Origin: Epichloe hybrida
Lineage: Eukaryota > Ascomycota > Sordariomycetes > Hypocreales > Clavicipitaceae
NCBI GenBank assembly: GCA_019022495.1
Contig: JAFEKR010000001.1
Span: 1,426,001 to 1,490,000 of the forward strand
Length of the DNA stretch: 64,000 nucleotides
Reading direction: 5' to 3'
The notes under the pieces: model-generated
Database searches by the model: none
Seen by the model: only the letters and a program-made list of their open reading frames with translations
Told to the model about the DNA's origin: nothing
Shown here: positions 23,569 to 37,300 of the stretch, piece after piece
Numbering within the stretch: position 1 is the stretch's first letter
Layout of the letters: every line of letters starts with the position of its first letter
Program-made: the position numbers and the translations under genes

Positions 23569-23946
23569 TTAGGCTTTAACCCAAGCCCTCATAGCCTTGA
23601 TGGCGTCGCCGTCATGTCCTTTGAGAAGTTCGATAGCTTTGGCCTTGGGAAGCTCCAACTGATCCACTATAAGGGCTACGTCGGCATCATCAACCTTGAT
23701 GTTCTTGGCCGGTGCAGGCTTGGGGGCGGTAGAAGATTTTGAGCCGCCTAAACTCTTCATTGCCTTGTTGACTGCTTCGCGGTCGACTTCCTTATTGGCG
23801 GCTTCCTCGTTACCGGTAGCATCGAGCGAAGCAAGTGCGCTGGCGGCTTTGCGATCTTCGGCGGATTTGGCGGTGGCATGAAGCTCATCCTCAATATCGC
23901 CGGTTGAGGCGCCCTCGTGGACGGTTGGAGGTTGTTGTTCCGCCAT
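23569..23946 (-). CDS. HYPK-like UBA protein, 125 aa
   Basis: The frame opens upstream at 24114, but MAEQQPPTVHEG at 23946 is chosen because everything before it is low-complexity Pro/Ser sequence with leader character. The product has a charged Ala-rich centre with helix-forming stretches (AEDRKAASALASL, KEVDREAVNKAMKSL), a Pro/Ala linker, and a C-terminal UBA-like domain at about 83-125 (KVDDADVALIVDQLELPKAKAIELLKGHDGDAIKAM, shortened here in description). This is the domain of HYPK, the ribosome-linked partner and inhibitor of the NatA N-terminal acetyltransferase; the same UBA fold occurs in the NAC alpha subunit. Intronless. A mariner element begins 202 bp upstream of the start codon. 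Confidence 0.87.
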   Translation of the reverse strand: MAEQQPPTVHEGASTGDIEDELHATAKSAEDRKAASALASLDATGNEEAANKEVDREAVNKAMKSLGGSKSSTAPKPAPAKNIKVDDADVALIVDQLELPKAKAIELLKGHDGDAIKAMRAWVKA

Positions 23947-24148
23947 TCTGATGATTAATTTCAAAGAGTGCGTGACAGATGGTCGGTGAGTGGCAGGCGG
24001 CGGCGGCGGCCTGGAAATAGGTGCTTTGAAGCTTGAAAGGAAGAATTGCGAAGAGCGTATTAGCTCAGCTTGTGTGTGGGTTGAAAGGCTGGGAATCTTA
24101 TCTTTTGCTGTCATTTAGGTGGGGCCAGATTTTCCCCTTCGATAGCTA

Positions 24149-24200
24149 CAGTGGGGGTGCAGATGTGAGGATAATGAAACGCGACCCCACCTAGCATCAC
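24149..24200 (+). repeat. Left terminal inverted repeat of the mariner element
   Basis: Begins CAGTGGGGGTGC and pairs with the right end (25483-25532); shared blocks are CAGTGGGG, GGATAA and CCCCA..TAG. Still GC-containing, unlike the interior. Confidence 0.75.
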
Positions 24201-25019
24201 GAAAAATCGCGTTACCTTCTGTCTATATTATTAACTTAACTTATATATATCTTAATAAAAATACCTCTAATTATACCTAGAGTTAAATATAGTCCTTATA
24301 AGAGAACTAGAGTTATATTAGCCTTTAATTTAAGTATAATAAGTAAAGAGATTATAAAGAAAGAGAGTATTCCCCTTATAACTATATATAGTATTTATTA
24401 ACACTATTAAACCTAAATATTAGCTAAGTCTTTGCTATACCCTAGCTAGCTACTAAAACTTAGGATATATAATAAAAGGTATATCTTTCTTTAAATATAA
24501 AGTAATCCTTTTATAAAGAATAAAGATCTAGTTTAATAAGCTAGTCTTAACTATTTTATAATTACTTTATAAAGGTTCCTTATAAAAGAGGGTATTTAGT
24601 ATTAAAAGGCACTTTAATAACCTAAATTATTACTAGAAGTAACTAAAAAAAGGCTTAAATTTATATATAAGTATTTATATAAGTTACTATCTTTTTAGTA
24701 ATATTAGATCTTTTTAGATAAAAGTATAATTAAATATAGAAAAGGGGAGTATTAGAAATAGGTTTATTATAATTAAGTATATATATAAAAATAGCTATAA
24801 CTCTTATAACTTACTTTTCTAGACTAAGTAACTTCTTCTATAATATATTTAACCTTAAATAAAGCTAATAAAGTATTTATAAATATTCTAGGGTACTATT
24901 ATATTTAACTATTATACTTTATTATATATACTTTATAAAGACTATTAAGTAGTATATAGTAGTATTATAGCGCGCTAAATCTTAGAATACCTTTAAGAGT
25001 AACTTCTAACTATTACTAA

Positions 25020-25375
25020 ACTAGATTATATATTTACTTAAGATAATACTTTAACTTATAAAGCTTAAATTATATAAGAGTAGTTAAAGGAATAGGCTAA
25101 TAAAAATATAGTTAAATTAGTAAATTAGCTACTATATTTACCTAACCTTAATTCTATTAAGAACCTCTAGAAACTTATAAAAGAAGAAATTATAAAGTAA
25201 TATCTAGAACTAGCTTTAATAATAACTTTAAATTATAGTCTAGAAAAGCTCTATAAAGCTACTATTAAAGGTTAGGAGTAAATTAAAGAGAATATTATAA
25301 ATTAGCTTATAGAATTAATACTACGCTAAATTATAGCTACTATATACACTAGAGGGTAGTATATAAAGTATTAGG
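25020..25375 (+). pseudogene. Tc1/mariner transposase relic (catalytic C-terminal part)
   Basis: In the frame of position 25042 the sequence reads DNTLTYKA, matching the mariner DNAPxHxA block, and at 25138 LPNLNSIKNL then a TAG where mariners have Trp, matching the SPDLNPIENLW block with its catalytic acid. Further on ELALITL...LEKLYKATIKG and IIATIYTRG echo the C-terminal motifs. Stops at Trp codons are what RIP produces. Not functional. Confidence 0.8.
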
Positions 25376-25482
25376 CCTCCTAGATAAAAGAGGAATTAAT
25401 TCCTATTATAAGTATATAATTTACAATAGATTGGAGTTAAAATTGCGTGTGCGGCGAGGTAATTAAATTACGAGGTCAATTC

Positions 25483-25532
25483 GCCTAATGGGGTTAATTT
25501 TCGTGGTTATCCAGACTTTCGCTACCCCACTG
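25483..25532 (-). repeat. Right terminal inverted repeat of the mariner element
   Basis: Reverse complement starts CAGTGGGGTAGCG and aligns with the left end at about 24149-24200. Followed by the TA target site. Confidence 0.75.
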
Positions 25533-26088
25533 TACAAGTGGTGTACTGCAAGTACACCCAAAGTGAGCGATGCACCTTCATTGTGTTTGAAGTTTTTTGA
25601 GTCACCATCAGGATTCAGCTGGGGGTAAAAATGGGAGCCCGGGGAATAACGGCCGTCCATTGCTATCTCGCACTCAATGGTCGGGAGCTTTGAAAACTCA
25701 CTCGTTCATTCAATCAATGCTACATTGCTTCTGTGCACGGCCATAATAAGCCCGTTGGTCTCCACTCGGTGTCATGGTTCGTCGAATTTATTATGTGAAC
25801 TTCTCTAATTCGAAACCCTTGTTGGCTGCCGGTCTTGCATGCCACACAAGCACTTATGCATCTGACGCCCTACTGACTTTTTGAAATATCACAGTAGTCA
25901 ATTGTGTTCGGAGCCTGTCGGACTTCTCTTCTCGTTTTTGTTTCTTTTACAACGAGAATCCCTTCACAGCTGGCATCATAGTTCATCTACGTCCCCAGCA
26001 AGTTGCCGAGAGGCGTACCATCTACCGATACTGGCTGGCAAACATTAGCCTTGGAAACGAAGCAAAGAACGGGAATATACCAACAACC
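25533..26088. other. Promoter/leader region of the DAHP synthase gene
   Basis: About 0.55 kb of ordinary composition between the mariner right end and the start codon. A pyrimidine-rich stretch (CTTCTCTTCTCGTTTTTGTTTC) lies at about 25922. No gene seen. Confidence 0.4.
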
Positions 26089-27579
26089 ATGGCCTCGCAA
26101 CCCTGGAACCCGGCAACGTGGCGGTCAAAGCCCATCAAACAATCGCCCGCCTATCCTGAGCCCGAGAAGCTCTCCCAAGTCGTAAAAGAGCTGTCACGCA
26201 TGCCTCCGCTCGTTCATCCCAACGAGATCCTCGCTCTCAAGGCACACCTTCGCGACGTAGCTCATGGTAAAGCTTTCCTACTCCAAGGTGGCGACTGCGC
26301 CGAGCTCTTCGATTACTGCGAGCGGGGGGCCATCGAGTCCAAGATCAAGCTGCTCCTGCAGATGAGCGTAGTGCTCATCTGGGGGACCAACAAACGCGTT
26401 GTCCGCATCGGCCGCATGGCTGGCCAGTACGCCAAGCCACGATCTAGTCCTACTGAAATGTACCAAGGCCGAGAAATCCCTAGTTTCAGAGGCGACATCC
26501 TCAACGGCTATCATGTCGACGAGAGAGACATTGATCCAAACCGTCTGATGAAGTAAGTTGGCAGGCACTCTATGGCTGATACTGCCCACATGTTTGTTGT
26601 GCTCTTTCAAGATAAAAATGGTGTTCGATTTCAGATCTGACTTCTCAATAGAGCCTACCATTACTCTGCTGCAACATTGAATTACATCCGCGCCTCTATC
26701 GCCTCCGGCATTGCGGATCTTCACCGTCCTCTGGACTGGGGGTTGGGTCATGTCCGAGATCCTGTCTTGAAGGATAAGTACTCAACCATCGCCAACAGCA
26801 TCCAGCAAACCTTACGTTTCTTGGAGGTCATCAAATCCCGCCCCGATGAGCTGCAAACCGTGGAGCTTTTCACCAGCCACGAAGGTTTGCTATTGGACTA
26901 TGAGCAACCTCTCACAAGACTTCTTGAATCACCTCCGCCGACCACGAAAGAGAACAAGTCTGACACGAAAGAGGCTTACTATGTCACCTCGGCACATTTC
27001 ATCTGGATCGGAGACAGAACCCGCCAGCTTGACCACGCTCACGTTGAATTTTTCCGCGGCATTGCCAACCCAGTTGGCGTCAAGGTTGGCCCGACGACGC
27101 CAAGTGCCGACCTCCTTAATCTGTTGAGAACGCTCAGCCCCGACTGTGAGCCCGGCAAGATCACCTTGATTACCCGATACGGAGCAGGCAAGGTAGGAGA
27201 GTTATTGCCCCAACACATTCGTGCCGTCGAGGACTCCGAGTACCGCCATTGCGTTGTCTGGCAATGCGACCCCATGCACGGCAACACACTTTCTACTCCT
27301 TCAGGCATCAAAACACGCCGTTTCAATGATATATACAAGGAACTTCAGGAATCTCTCCGCATTCATAAAGAACAGGGCAGTTATCTCGGCGGTGTGCACC
27401 TCGAGCTCACTGGTGATGCCGTGACGGAATGTCTAGGGGGCAGCGAAGGCTTGGAGGAGGATGATTTATCCACCAACTATACTTCCTTCTGTGATCCAAG
27501 ACTCAACGAGAAGCAGGCTCTCGAGTTAGCTTTCCTCATCGCGGACCACTTTTCACAGGAACATAGAAAGGACGCGTGA
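26089..27579 (+). CDS. Class II DAHP synthase (3-deoxy-D-arabino-heptulosonate 7-phosphate synthase), 463 aa
   Basis: Exon 1 26089-26552, intron with GTAAGT and CAATAG, exon 2 26652-27579. The enzyme joins phosphoenolpyruvate and erythrose 4-phosphate in the first step of the shikimate pathway to aromatic amino acids. The sequence follows the plant-type (class II) family from end to end: WNPATWRSKP near the start, LLQGGDCAELFDYC (about 63-76) with the metal-binding Cys, RIGRMAGQYAKPRS, SRGDILNGY-like segment, SAHFIWIGDRTRQLD, ANPVGVKVGPT, CDPMHGN and GGVHLELTGDAVTEC. All catalytic blocks are present and the length is typical. Filamentous fungi usually keep such an enzyme beside class I isozymes. 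No biosynthetic cluster surrounds it, so a primary role is likely. Confidence 0.95.
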
Positions 27580-28129
27580 TGGCTGCCGAGACTACATGTG
27601 CCCATGGTTGTGTGACATTTCGCAAGTGTACGTTGTTGGAGAAGGGCAGCGTATTCATTCGCACATGTTGGAAAATGTGGAGGAAAACATCAAGAGAACG
27701 AGTGATGGACTTCCGCTACTTTGCGGCGGGAAGGGCAAGGGGGGGGGTTAACAGAAAAGCTTGGGGAAAAAAAGACCAGTCTTCGCACCAGGATAAATTT
27801 GGGAAAATCGGACGCCTGGGGCGACTTTGGGACTCGTGAGCAGTGGTCTCCTAGTACTAGTACGAAGTTGAAGTTTTATGTTAGCATCTTCCATCCTGTT
27901 TTTTCCGAATTGGTTCCGCTGCACATTAATTAATTAATCCTGACACGAGTGCGCCAAACTTCGACTCAAAATGGATTTCTACAACTTTTTCGCACACAAA
28001 GTTCCTAGAACTACCAGTTGAGCAAAGGATGCTTGGGAAGGGGTCTGTTTCTCTCCAAGCAAATTTTATTACGATGCTCTCCGCATCTGAACAACCAAAT
28101 TATGTGTGATTATTGGTATCCGATCCGTC
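27580..28129. other. Convergent 3' region, no gene seen
   Basis: Between the ends of the DAHP synthase and epimerase genes. Contains a G-run at about 27741 and TTAATTAATTAAT at 27926. Nothing coding is supported. Confidence 0.4.
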
Positions 28130-30203
<2,074 letters not shown>

Positions 30204-31934
30204 TTACGGTGTGGTTTCCGCATTGCCCTTCTCCTTGGCCCCATTGAGAGTAATAAGAAGCTCTCCATTCTTGCCGTACCGACGCGGCTCAACTCTGGCC
30301 TGATGCACAACTTGGAACGCGCCCTTCCAACCGTGGACCTTCTGGAAGATGCTGTCCATCTCTTCGAGAGATCTGTAGGCAGTTCCTGGAAAGAAAAAGT
30401 ACACCGAAGGGACCATGATGGCGTTGATGATGGCAAAGATGGTGTAGGTATGATGTTTGATGTTGGCGAATGCGACAGGGGTGATCATGACAACCTGTGG
30501 CATAACAAAAACCTTCAGCATTTTGCTCCGACTTTTGACGATTGTAAACTGGCAAAAGGATTGAGCACTTACCATAAAGTTGAAAATCCAGTTAGACGAG
30601 GTGGACAATGCATTCGCTGGCGCACGAGTACGCAAAGGTGTGATTTCGGCTGGGTATAGCCACGTCATGCCTAGCCATCCAACGGCGAAAAAAGTGTTGA
30701 AAACGAAAAGGAACACGATACCGGCAATCTGGCAGCCTGTACTTTCTGTGTTGGATCCAACACCGGCGAGGATGGCCATGGTAAGCGCCTGGCCGATGGC
30801 ACCGAAAAGCATGAGCTTGCGGCGACCAACTCGTTCCACGAGGAAGACAGAGGGCCAAGATGCAATGAAGTACTCAGTACCGTTTAGAGCGGCGAGGAGG
30901 CGTGACATGAACGGGGACATGCCCAAACCTCGATAGATAGTAGCAGCGTAATACGTGATGAGGTTGATACCAGAGATTTGCTGGAACATCTGGTTGACAT
31001 AGGCAATGAGGGTACGATGAAGAGTTCGGTTCTTATCGCGAGCGAACAGATCGGAGTATCGTCCTCGACTCATTTCGGCAACCGTCTCCTTGATAGCACG
31101 AAATTCATTGTCCACATAAATGTTGTCGTCCTCGACTTCGGCGATGGCCGCGATAACCTCCCGAGCTTCCTCGTCGCGGCCCTTGAGTACGAGCCATCTG
31201 GGGGACTCGGGCAGGCTGAGAACCAGAGCAAGAATGAAGATGCAGAAGACAATCTGGAAAGCAAGCGGGAAACGCCATGCCACAGAGCCGGGCGCAAAGG
31301 ACAGACCCAAATCAACCCAGTATGAGATCATGATACCACCAGTGATAAGCGCACCCTCAATCATGACCAATTTGCCTCGCTTGTGGGCAGAGCACGTTTC
31401 AGATTGCCACATGGGCACTGTAGATGTGTTTCCACCATTGCCAAATCCAGTAATTATGCGACCGATGATGAAATGTTGGAGAGAAAACGCGGAGGCTTGG
31501 AGCGCAGCTCCAACAGCCATGATGGCAGTGCCAAGGAAGATTATGCGTCTGCGACCGAGGGGGTTCCCGATGAAGATGGTAGCAATTGCGCCAATAAAAC
31601 AGCCAAGGTTGTACGAGGCAACCGCAATGCCTTGGTACGTGGCTCGGTTGGACTTGGTGGCCGGGTCAAGATCCGGCGCGGTGTCATTGATATCGGGGAA
31701 TTGGTCAAGGAATACGGGGAGCGTCAGAATACCGCCCATGACACCTTGATCTGTTATTGAAACATGTATTGTTAGAATGGCGGGAAAGATAGCAGCAGGC
31801 TACATGAACAGAGCAGTCATGTATGAGATGAGGGCCCACAAACCGTAACCAAAAAGAAGAAAATCACAGCCTGCGACAGCTCCGATGGCCCAGTTGAGGG
31901 ACTGGCCGGAGAGGCCAAGGTATTTCCTCACCAT
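30204..31934 (-). CDS. MFS sugar transporter (sugar porter family), 519 aa
   Basis: Minus-strand exons: 31934-31844, 31750-30573, 30494-30204. The first intron splits the typical first-span motif and splicing restores FGYDQGVMGGILTLP; the second (78 bases, GTAAGT to CCACAG) joins NWIFNFM to VVMITP. The 78-base intron has no in-frame stop, so an unspliced reading also looks open. Twelve hydrophobic spans can be followed. Sugar-porter signatures are present: NPLGRRRI, GRIITGFGNG, PESPRWLVLKGRDEEA, QQISGINLITYYA, ERVGRRKL and YPAEITPLRTRA. It is a plasma-membrane proton symporter or facilitator for hexoses, pentoses or related sugars; the exact substrate is not readable. Confidence 0.93.
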
Positions 31935-33277
31935 GACGATGACGCGCTGACGATGTTCGGACCAAAGGTAGACACATCAAGGGCCGTGTTGTCCGAGTCC
32001 GTAGTGCTACTTGGTACTTACTATCTTGTTTCGATGGTAAGCCCTGGACAGTCCTGTATGTATAGTCAGGCAGTCAGTCAGGCAAGAGGAGAGCGAGACG
32101 TGGGCAGTTTATAGAGTGGGAGTGGGAACCCCAGGACAACATGGAGACCAGACCAACCAACGCCTGGTCGCACGATGATCAAAATCCGTCCTTTACAAAC
32201 TCGATATGAATCCGGCCTTGTTGGGAGACAGCAACGATGCAGGCCGTTCGTTTGTGTCTCCACATGGACCCCATCGTGATGTATGTAGTGCGAGCATCTA
32301 TCTACTGCTTGTTTGCTAGCAGCATTGGCATCATCATCTTGCAGCCGCTGCCGGAGTGTGCCGACTTCCTTCCCGTTGCCGTTGAGCCAGAGTCGAGCCT
32401 CGTACATACATTCTTCTAGGAGCGCCACTGCAGTAGGCAGTAGAGTGCCCGATTTAACACCATTCTGTACTCCGTCCGGGTCGACATTGTTGTTCCCCGT
32501 ATACTTCGGAGTCGGTATACATACTCCGTGAACAAGGATGCAATGTTGGTATGTAGATTAGCACTGTGAAACGGTTTGAGTCCCCATGCGCATTCAAAAA
32601 AGGAGGGATGCGCATTTATGTACACAGTACATAGAGGTCCCACATGGACCCCCCAATGCAACCCTATCATCGATGTATGTAATGCACACGTACATTCCGT
32701 ACCTCTCCACAAATTGGAAGGCAGAAACGGAGGCTTCGACGCCATTCTGCCGGCTTGGAGACGACAACTATCGACGAGATGGGAAACCCGACCCCTTGTT
32801 GATTATGTAAGCACCAGACCCTCTTTCTTCCGGTGCATGGTCAGCATCGCAACGTCATTCCAGTGGATCCCCCAGTGGTTGCCATTGCCAAGCCAACAAC
32901 ATCTGTTTGGCTTTAACACGAGTATTACATACATGACCAGGGGCAACAGGCCAATGAGAGATCTTTCTGTATTTTGGCGTGGCACTAAGTGGATTAATAT
33001 TACGGACGTGTCACGTAGGTACTTTATTTTCCCCGAAGCTTAATACTAGGTCCACAGCGCCTTTTCTCAGCGCATCCCTTTGACAGTCGTAAGGCACTAG
33101 CTAGGTCACGGAACCCACCCAGACTCCGATACCCCGCTGATACCTCTGAGCGGCTATGGCCGCGATGTAAGTAGTGTACCTCTTTGTACCTTAAGAAATT
33201 ACTAGTACTTATATTATAGTAAGGTTTCTATGTAAAACTAAGTACCTTTTTCTACTTTGTTGTGATTGGTTAACTTA

Positions 33278-33513
33278 TTTCGGATAGAGGTCAACGTTTG
33301 CAACTAACAGCTGCCAGTATGTAGCTCTCTACCCCATACGGGCCGACTAGTATGTAAGAGTGCATAATATTGTGGGCATTGCATGCTTTGATGGGTTTTG
33401 TGTTACTCCCTCATGTACATACATGAATTAAAGCATGAAAAAAAGACAGAACATCTTCTCTCAAACACGCAAGGGAGCAGATATAAGACCCACTCTTTTT
33501 CGGATAGAGGTCA
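33278..33513 (+). repeat. Pair of identical 16-mers 220 bp apart
   Basis: TTTCGGATAGAGGTCA occurs at 33278-33293 and 33498-33513. The sequence between them does not repeat. They could be paired regulatory sites or ends of a lost element. Confidence 0.6.
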
Positions 33514-33988
33514 CATAGATCCCATGTGAAACAGATGGTTTAGATCATAGTACAATTAATATACACTAGAAAGTAGCCTTGATCTACCCTGTGTCCTAAA
33601 TTCCTCTGTTTGCTCCCTTATAACTAGTCAAAGGGATAGCGATTAACATCAATCAAGCGGTCAATTTTTTTTCTTTTCTTTTTTTTCTACGAGAACAAAG
33701 CACTTCACCGGCCTTTCGTGTGTGCATTCAGAGTCAGACAAGTGTGGCCCCTGGCTTACAGGCATCTTCTGCGAGAAATCCACATTCGGCTTGCCAGAAG
33801 TAGAAGTCCCGCCGCAGTGAATGTTTCAACGCACCACAAATCAATGCTGGTATCCTGTAGATCAATCTTGTCATTGGTCATCTATTTGTTACAGTACAAA
33901 GAGAAAATCGGGGGGGCTTCCCCTCCCAGTCCGGTCCTCCAGAATGGTGGTGATGAATTGCGAGGACGAAACATGATAATTTCATACC

Positions 33989-33997
33989 TACTCCGTA
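33989..33997 (-). repeat. TACGGAGTA motif copy 2
   Basis: Present as TACTCCGTA on the + strand, intergenic, near the 3' end of RIF1. Confidence 0.7.
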
Positions 33998-34338
33998 CAT
34001 GGGGCTCGGTTTCCCGCGCGTCTTGCAAACAAGAACCATAAGATTCAATACGAGACGATTGAATGCAGGCTCTCCCCTTTTTCACATACTCAGAATTACA
34101 GAAATGCGCCCGTGAATTTTGTTTGAGCTTATCATCCGCTCTTGCTATGTAAAACGCGGCCAATGTATAGTTCCGTGATTCATGAGATATGTCCAAGGCC
34201 TGGAATAATTATTCAAAACCCCTGTGACAGTCGCGACAGCGCAATATCTGCCGTATACAAATCTCCCAACGCCAAGAATGCCCCGTAAAACACCATGAAT
34301 AGAATCCAATTTACACGATCCCGAGTTCGCCTGGGGCC

Positions 34339-37300
34339 TTACTGCCCTCTCGATTTCCTCGTCCTCGATCTTCCTGGTCTTCCCTGTTGTCGACCCCTTC
34401 TCTCCGCTTCGAAAAGTTCGCGTTTCATGTCCATCAAAATATCTTCCACCTCATACATCTCATCTCGCGTCAGCGACACGCTGCGCAGTTGCTCCAGGCC
34501 ATTTCGTAGGCATTCAATGATGGACGCGGTCTTTTCGCCACCACTCATCGCCGGCTTGGCATTTGACTGGGCTTCGTTGTCCTTGGCGAGTGATTCATCT
34601 GGTTTCGGTGCCATTTCCAGATCTGGAGCGGCCTCGTTAAGTTTCGTAACAGAAACATCGTGAGCTGCTTCTATACTGCTTTCCTGTTGAGACTGAGTCT
34701 GTTGTGATGCAGCATGAGACTCCGTCCTTAGTTGAGAAAGCACTTCCTCATCCGTGTCACCGCCATCCGTGCTTTTATGTGAAGGTGCAGATTGTCGCTT
34801 GGAAACACTTCGTGCTTGCTCTATTCCGTCACTGCCTCCCCGTTGCTGCCGTTTGCGAAGGCCACTTCTGGTTTCGACACCCGTCGCATGGTCGATGGCA
34901 TTTTCCAAGGCGGACGCAGGAATGCTATTCAGCTTCACCCCTGGCGTTGCAGATTTTAGCATCACATGTACAGTTGAGCGTCTCTTCTTATTGACGACAT
35001 CGCCACCTTTTGATCCTCTCTTCCTTTTGTTGTGTGATTTGCTTGAGGCAGTGCTCTCCACTGTCTCTGCAGGTGAAGAGGGCACTACCAGGGGCAGGTC
35101 CTCAGTTGTTGCCTCCAGCTTCTCAGTTGATGGCCAGGTCGAATCAGTTTGCACCGTAATACATTCGTCAAGTTCGAGCGGTTTAACAGTGCCGTCCACT
35201 GCAGTCTGAGCTAAATTTGACTGCATAGTTGATTTCCCAACAAGTTCGACTTGCATTTCAAACTTCGGATGAGGCATGGTAGTAGGTGTATCGAGAGTCA
35301 AACTCATGTCTGTTTCCTCATGATCCTCATTTTTACCTTCCAGCTTCATCTGGTGAGAAGAACGTCGCCTAGGAGTAGATCTGACTTTCTCATATGCGAT
35401 CTTCTCAGGTCTTGGGGTTTCATGAGCCTTTCTGGAACGGGTGATGACACCCTCGAGCGGCTTTTCTTGCTGGACATCAGCTAGAGGAGCGAAAAGTTTG
35501 CCCTTTTCTACTGGCCTGCTGTTGACTGCCTTGGCGGCATTCTCTACGGCCATCTGCTGTTTTTTGGATGACCTTGGAGATTTTGTAGGCGACGCTGCTT
35601 CTGTACGAGCAGCAGAGGGAAGCTCGGCATCTTCCGTTTGTTGGTTTTCAGCAGGTGAGCCGGGGGGTGATGAAAATTCCCAATCCTCCATGGTGTTTCC
35701 CGTGCGAGACCGAGATTGAATTTCTGATAGAAGAGGATACGGTCTAGGAATTGGGGGCGAAGATGGAGGATCGTTCAACAAATCATCCAATTGTAGGAAC
35801 TCACCACGCCTTGGAGTTGGGGTGGAACTGATAAGATCTTCAAACGACTTGTCCCGCTTGGGAGTGGTCTCTTGAGCATGCTTGTCACTCTCTTTTGCAT
35901 CGCCGGTTTTGTTGGATCGCGGCAAGTTACGAAAAGCTGCCGGGGGCGATGCCGGGGGCGAAGTAGATGGTGCATCCGAGTATGAAGCTGTCGTCTGCCG
36001 CTGTCTTTCCCGAACTTCTTTCTGGCGCTCAGTCAGGTGCTGTGATTCTTCCTGTAGGGGTGATGATACAATAGGCTCAAAATGTATCTGGGAATCGTCA
36101 TGTCGAAGCTTGGGAGTGCTTGTCCTCTTGGTCGACTTGTCTCGCACTATCTCAGGTGTCATTTCTAGTCGCCGCTTCCTCGTTAAAGGACGCTCTGATG
36201 AAGCTGTCGCAGGTGAACCAGCAATCGAGCTAGCATTTTGAATTGATGACGCCAGGGACGAATTCCCTGGGAAACTTGGCTCTTTTCTTCGTCGAATGCG
36301 CAAAGATTCTTGAGTCCCAATTCCAGCACTTGCCCTACTGCCAACGTGCAGGGACACATCGACTTTTGATCCAACAGATGAGATGACGGATTTCAAGCTT
36401 TCTGAGCACGTCAAATCTTCGTCAGTTTTGACAACGACATTACACACAAGTGCAGTTCGGTTAAGAATTGTCGAATGTCTGCTCTTCAAACCATAAATCA
36501 GGAGAGTCTCGACCTGGCTCATGTCCACATCCTTTACTTGACAGTGGGTAGCGATGTTGGAGCATATGTGGTCCCACATATTCGTGACCTGTAGTGAGCA
36601 GTTAGTCGAAGAGATCCTCGAGTTACGCGTGTCGCTTGGGTGATAGCCTACAGTGTTTGACAATGAAGACTGACTGTTCGGTGTCAGAATGGCTTTATCG
36701 TCTTGAATCCACATGCCAACTCCTGCTTGAAGTTTGATAATTGGTGTCAGTCCACAGACAGCCCAATGTTTGTCCAAAAAACTATTGATAGAATCCATGA
36801 AAGGAAGGACCGTCAGACTTGAATCATCATGCTTCTGATACAGGAAAGACAGGAAGTGATTGCCCAGCTTGTAAAGTGCGTCAAGCGATTCGAACGATCC
36901 GACCTTTGATACAGAAGTTGGTGCGCCCCAGAGTTTGGATCGAGCAGCGTCCAACGCTTGTTTATCGCGTGGGATTTTGGCCAAGTTGAAGAGTGCAGTT
37001 ACGGCTTCCGATGTCAGGCGACTTGGTCGCTCCGTTGAAGATGAGATAGCATCGTAGAGGGTCTTGGCAAGTGGCTCAACGACGATCAGACAGCAGCCAG
37101 CTTCTCCAAAGTCGCTTGTAATTCGAGTCGCGACTGTGTGTAGCAAGGCAAGCCAGTGGGCTGTTGCTAAGCTCGGGTGGGCAGTGAGGCCACGCTCGAG
37201 CAAGGACACGATTTCCCTATAGTCTGGTCCAAGCATCTTTTCTATGGGATGCGCCACTGAATTTGATAATTGAGTTTCGAGAGAAGCCTTCGCACAATCA

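Larger units (their letters stand above)
24149..25532 (+). mobile_element. RIP-degraded Tc1/mariner transposon, 1384 bp
   Basis: Ends are well defined: TA (24147-24148) precedes CAGTGGGG at 24149, and CCCCACTG ending at 25532 is followed by TA (25533-25534), the target duplication expected of Tc1/mariner. The inverted repeats match imperfectly over about 50 bases. The interior (about 24230-25440) is almost pure A+T with TpA in excess and CpA/TpG nearly absent. Transposase residues survive on the + strand. It was inserted between HYPK and the DAHP synthase gene. Orientation is taken from the transposase relic. Confidence 0.88.
31935..34338. other. Long intergenic region, 2.4 kb
   Basis: No supported gene. 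A 155-codon open frame at 32576-33043 shows no family traits. The region is rich in short words such as CATGTACATACATG and GATGTATGTA, holds a partly repeated segment (ACATGGACCCC...GATGTATGTA near 32262 and 32640), two copies of a 16-mer (33278, 33498), an A+T-rich patch at 33175-33260, and TACTCCGTA at 33989. It may contain decayed transposon pieces. Confidence 0.4.

Noticed and set aside
26089..27579. Secondary-metabolite cluster around the class II DAHP synthase
   Set aside because: Neighbours are housekeeping genes; no synthase, oxidase or cluster regulator is present.
32576..33043. 155-codon open frame
   Set aside because: No family traits, no gene-like codon use, lies in repeat-like sequence.
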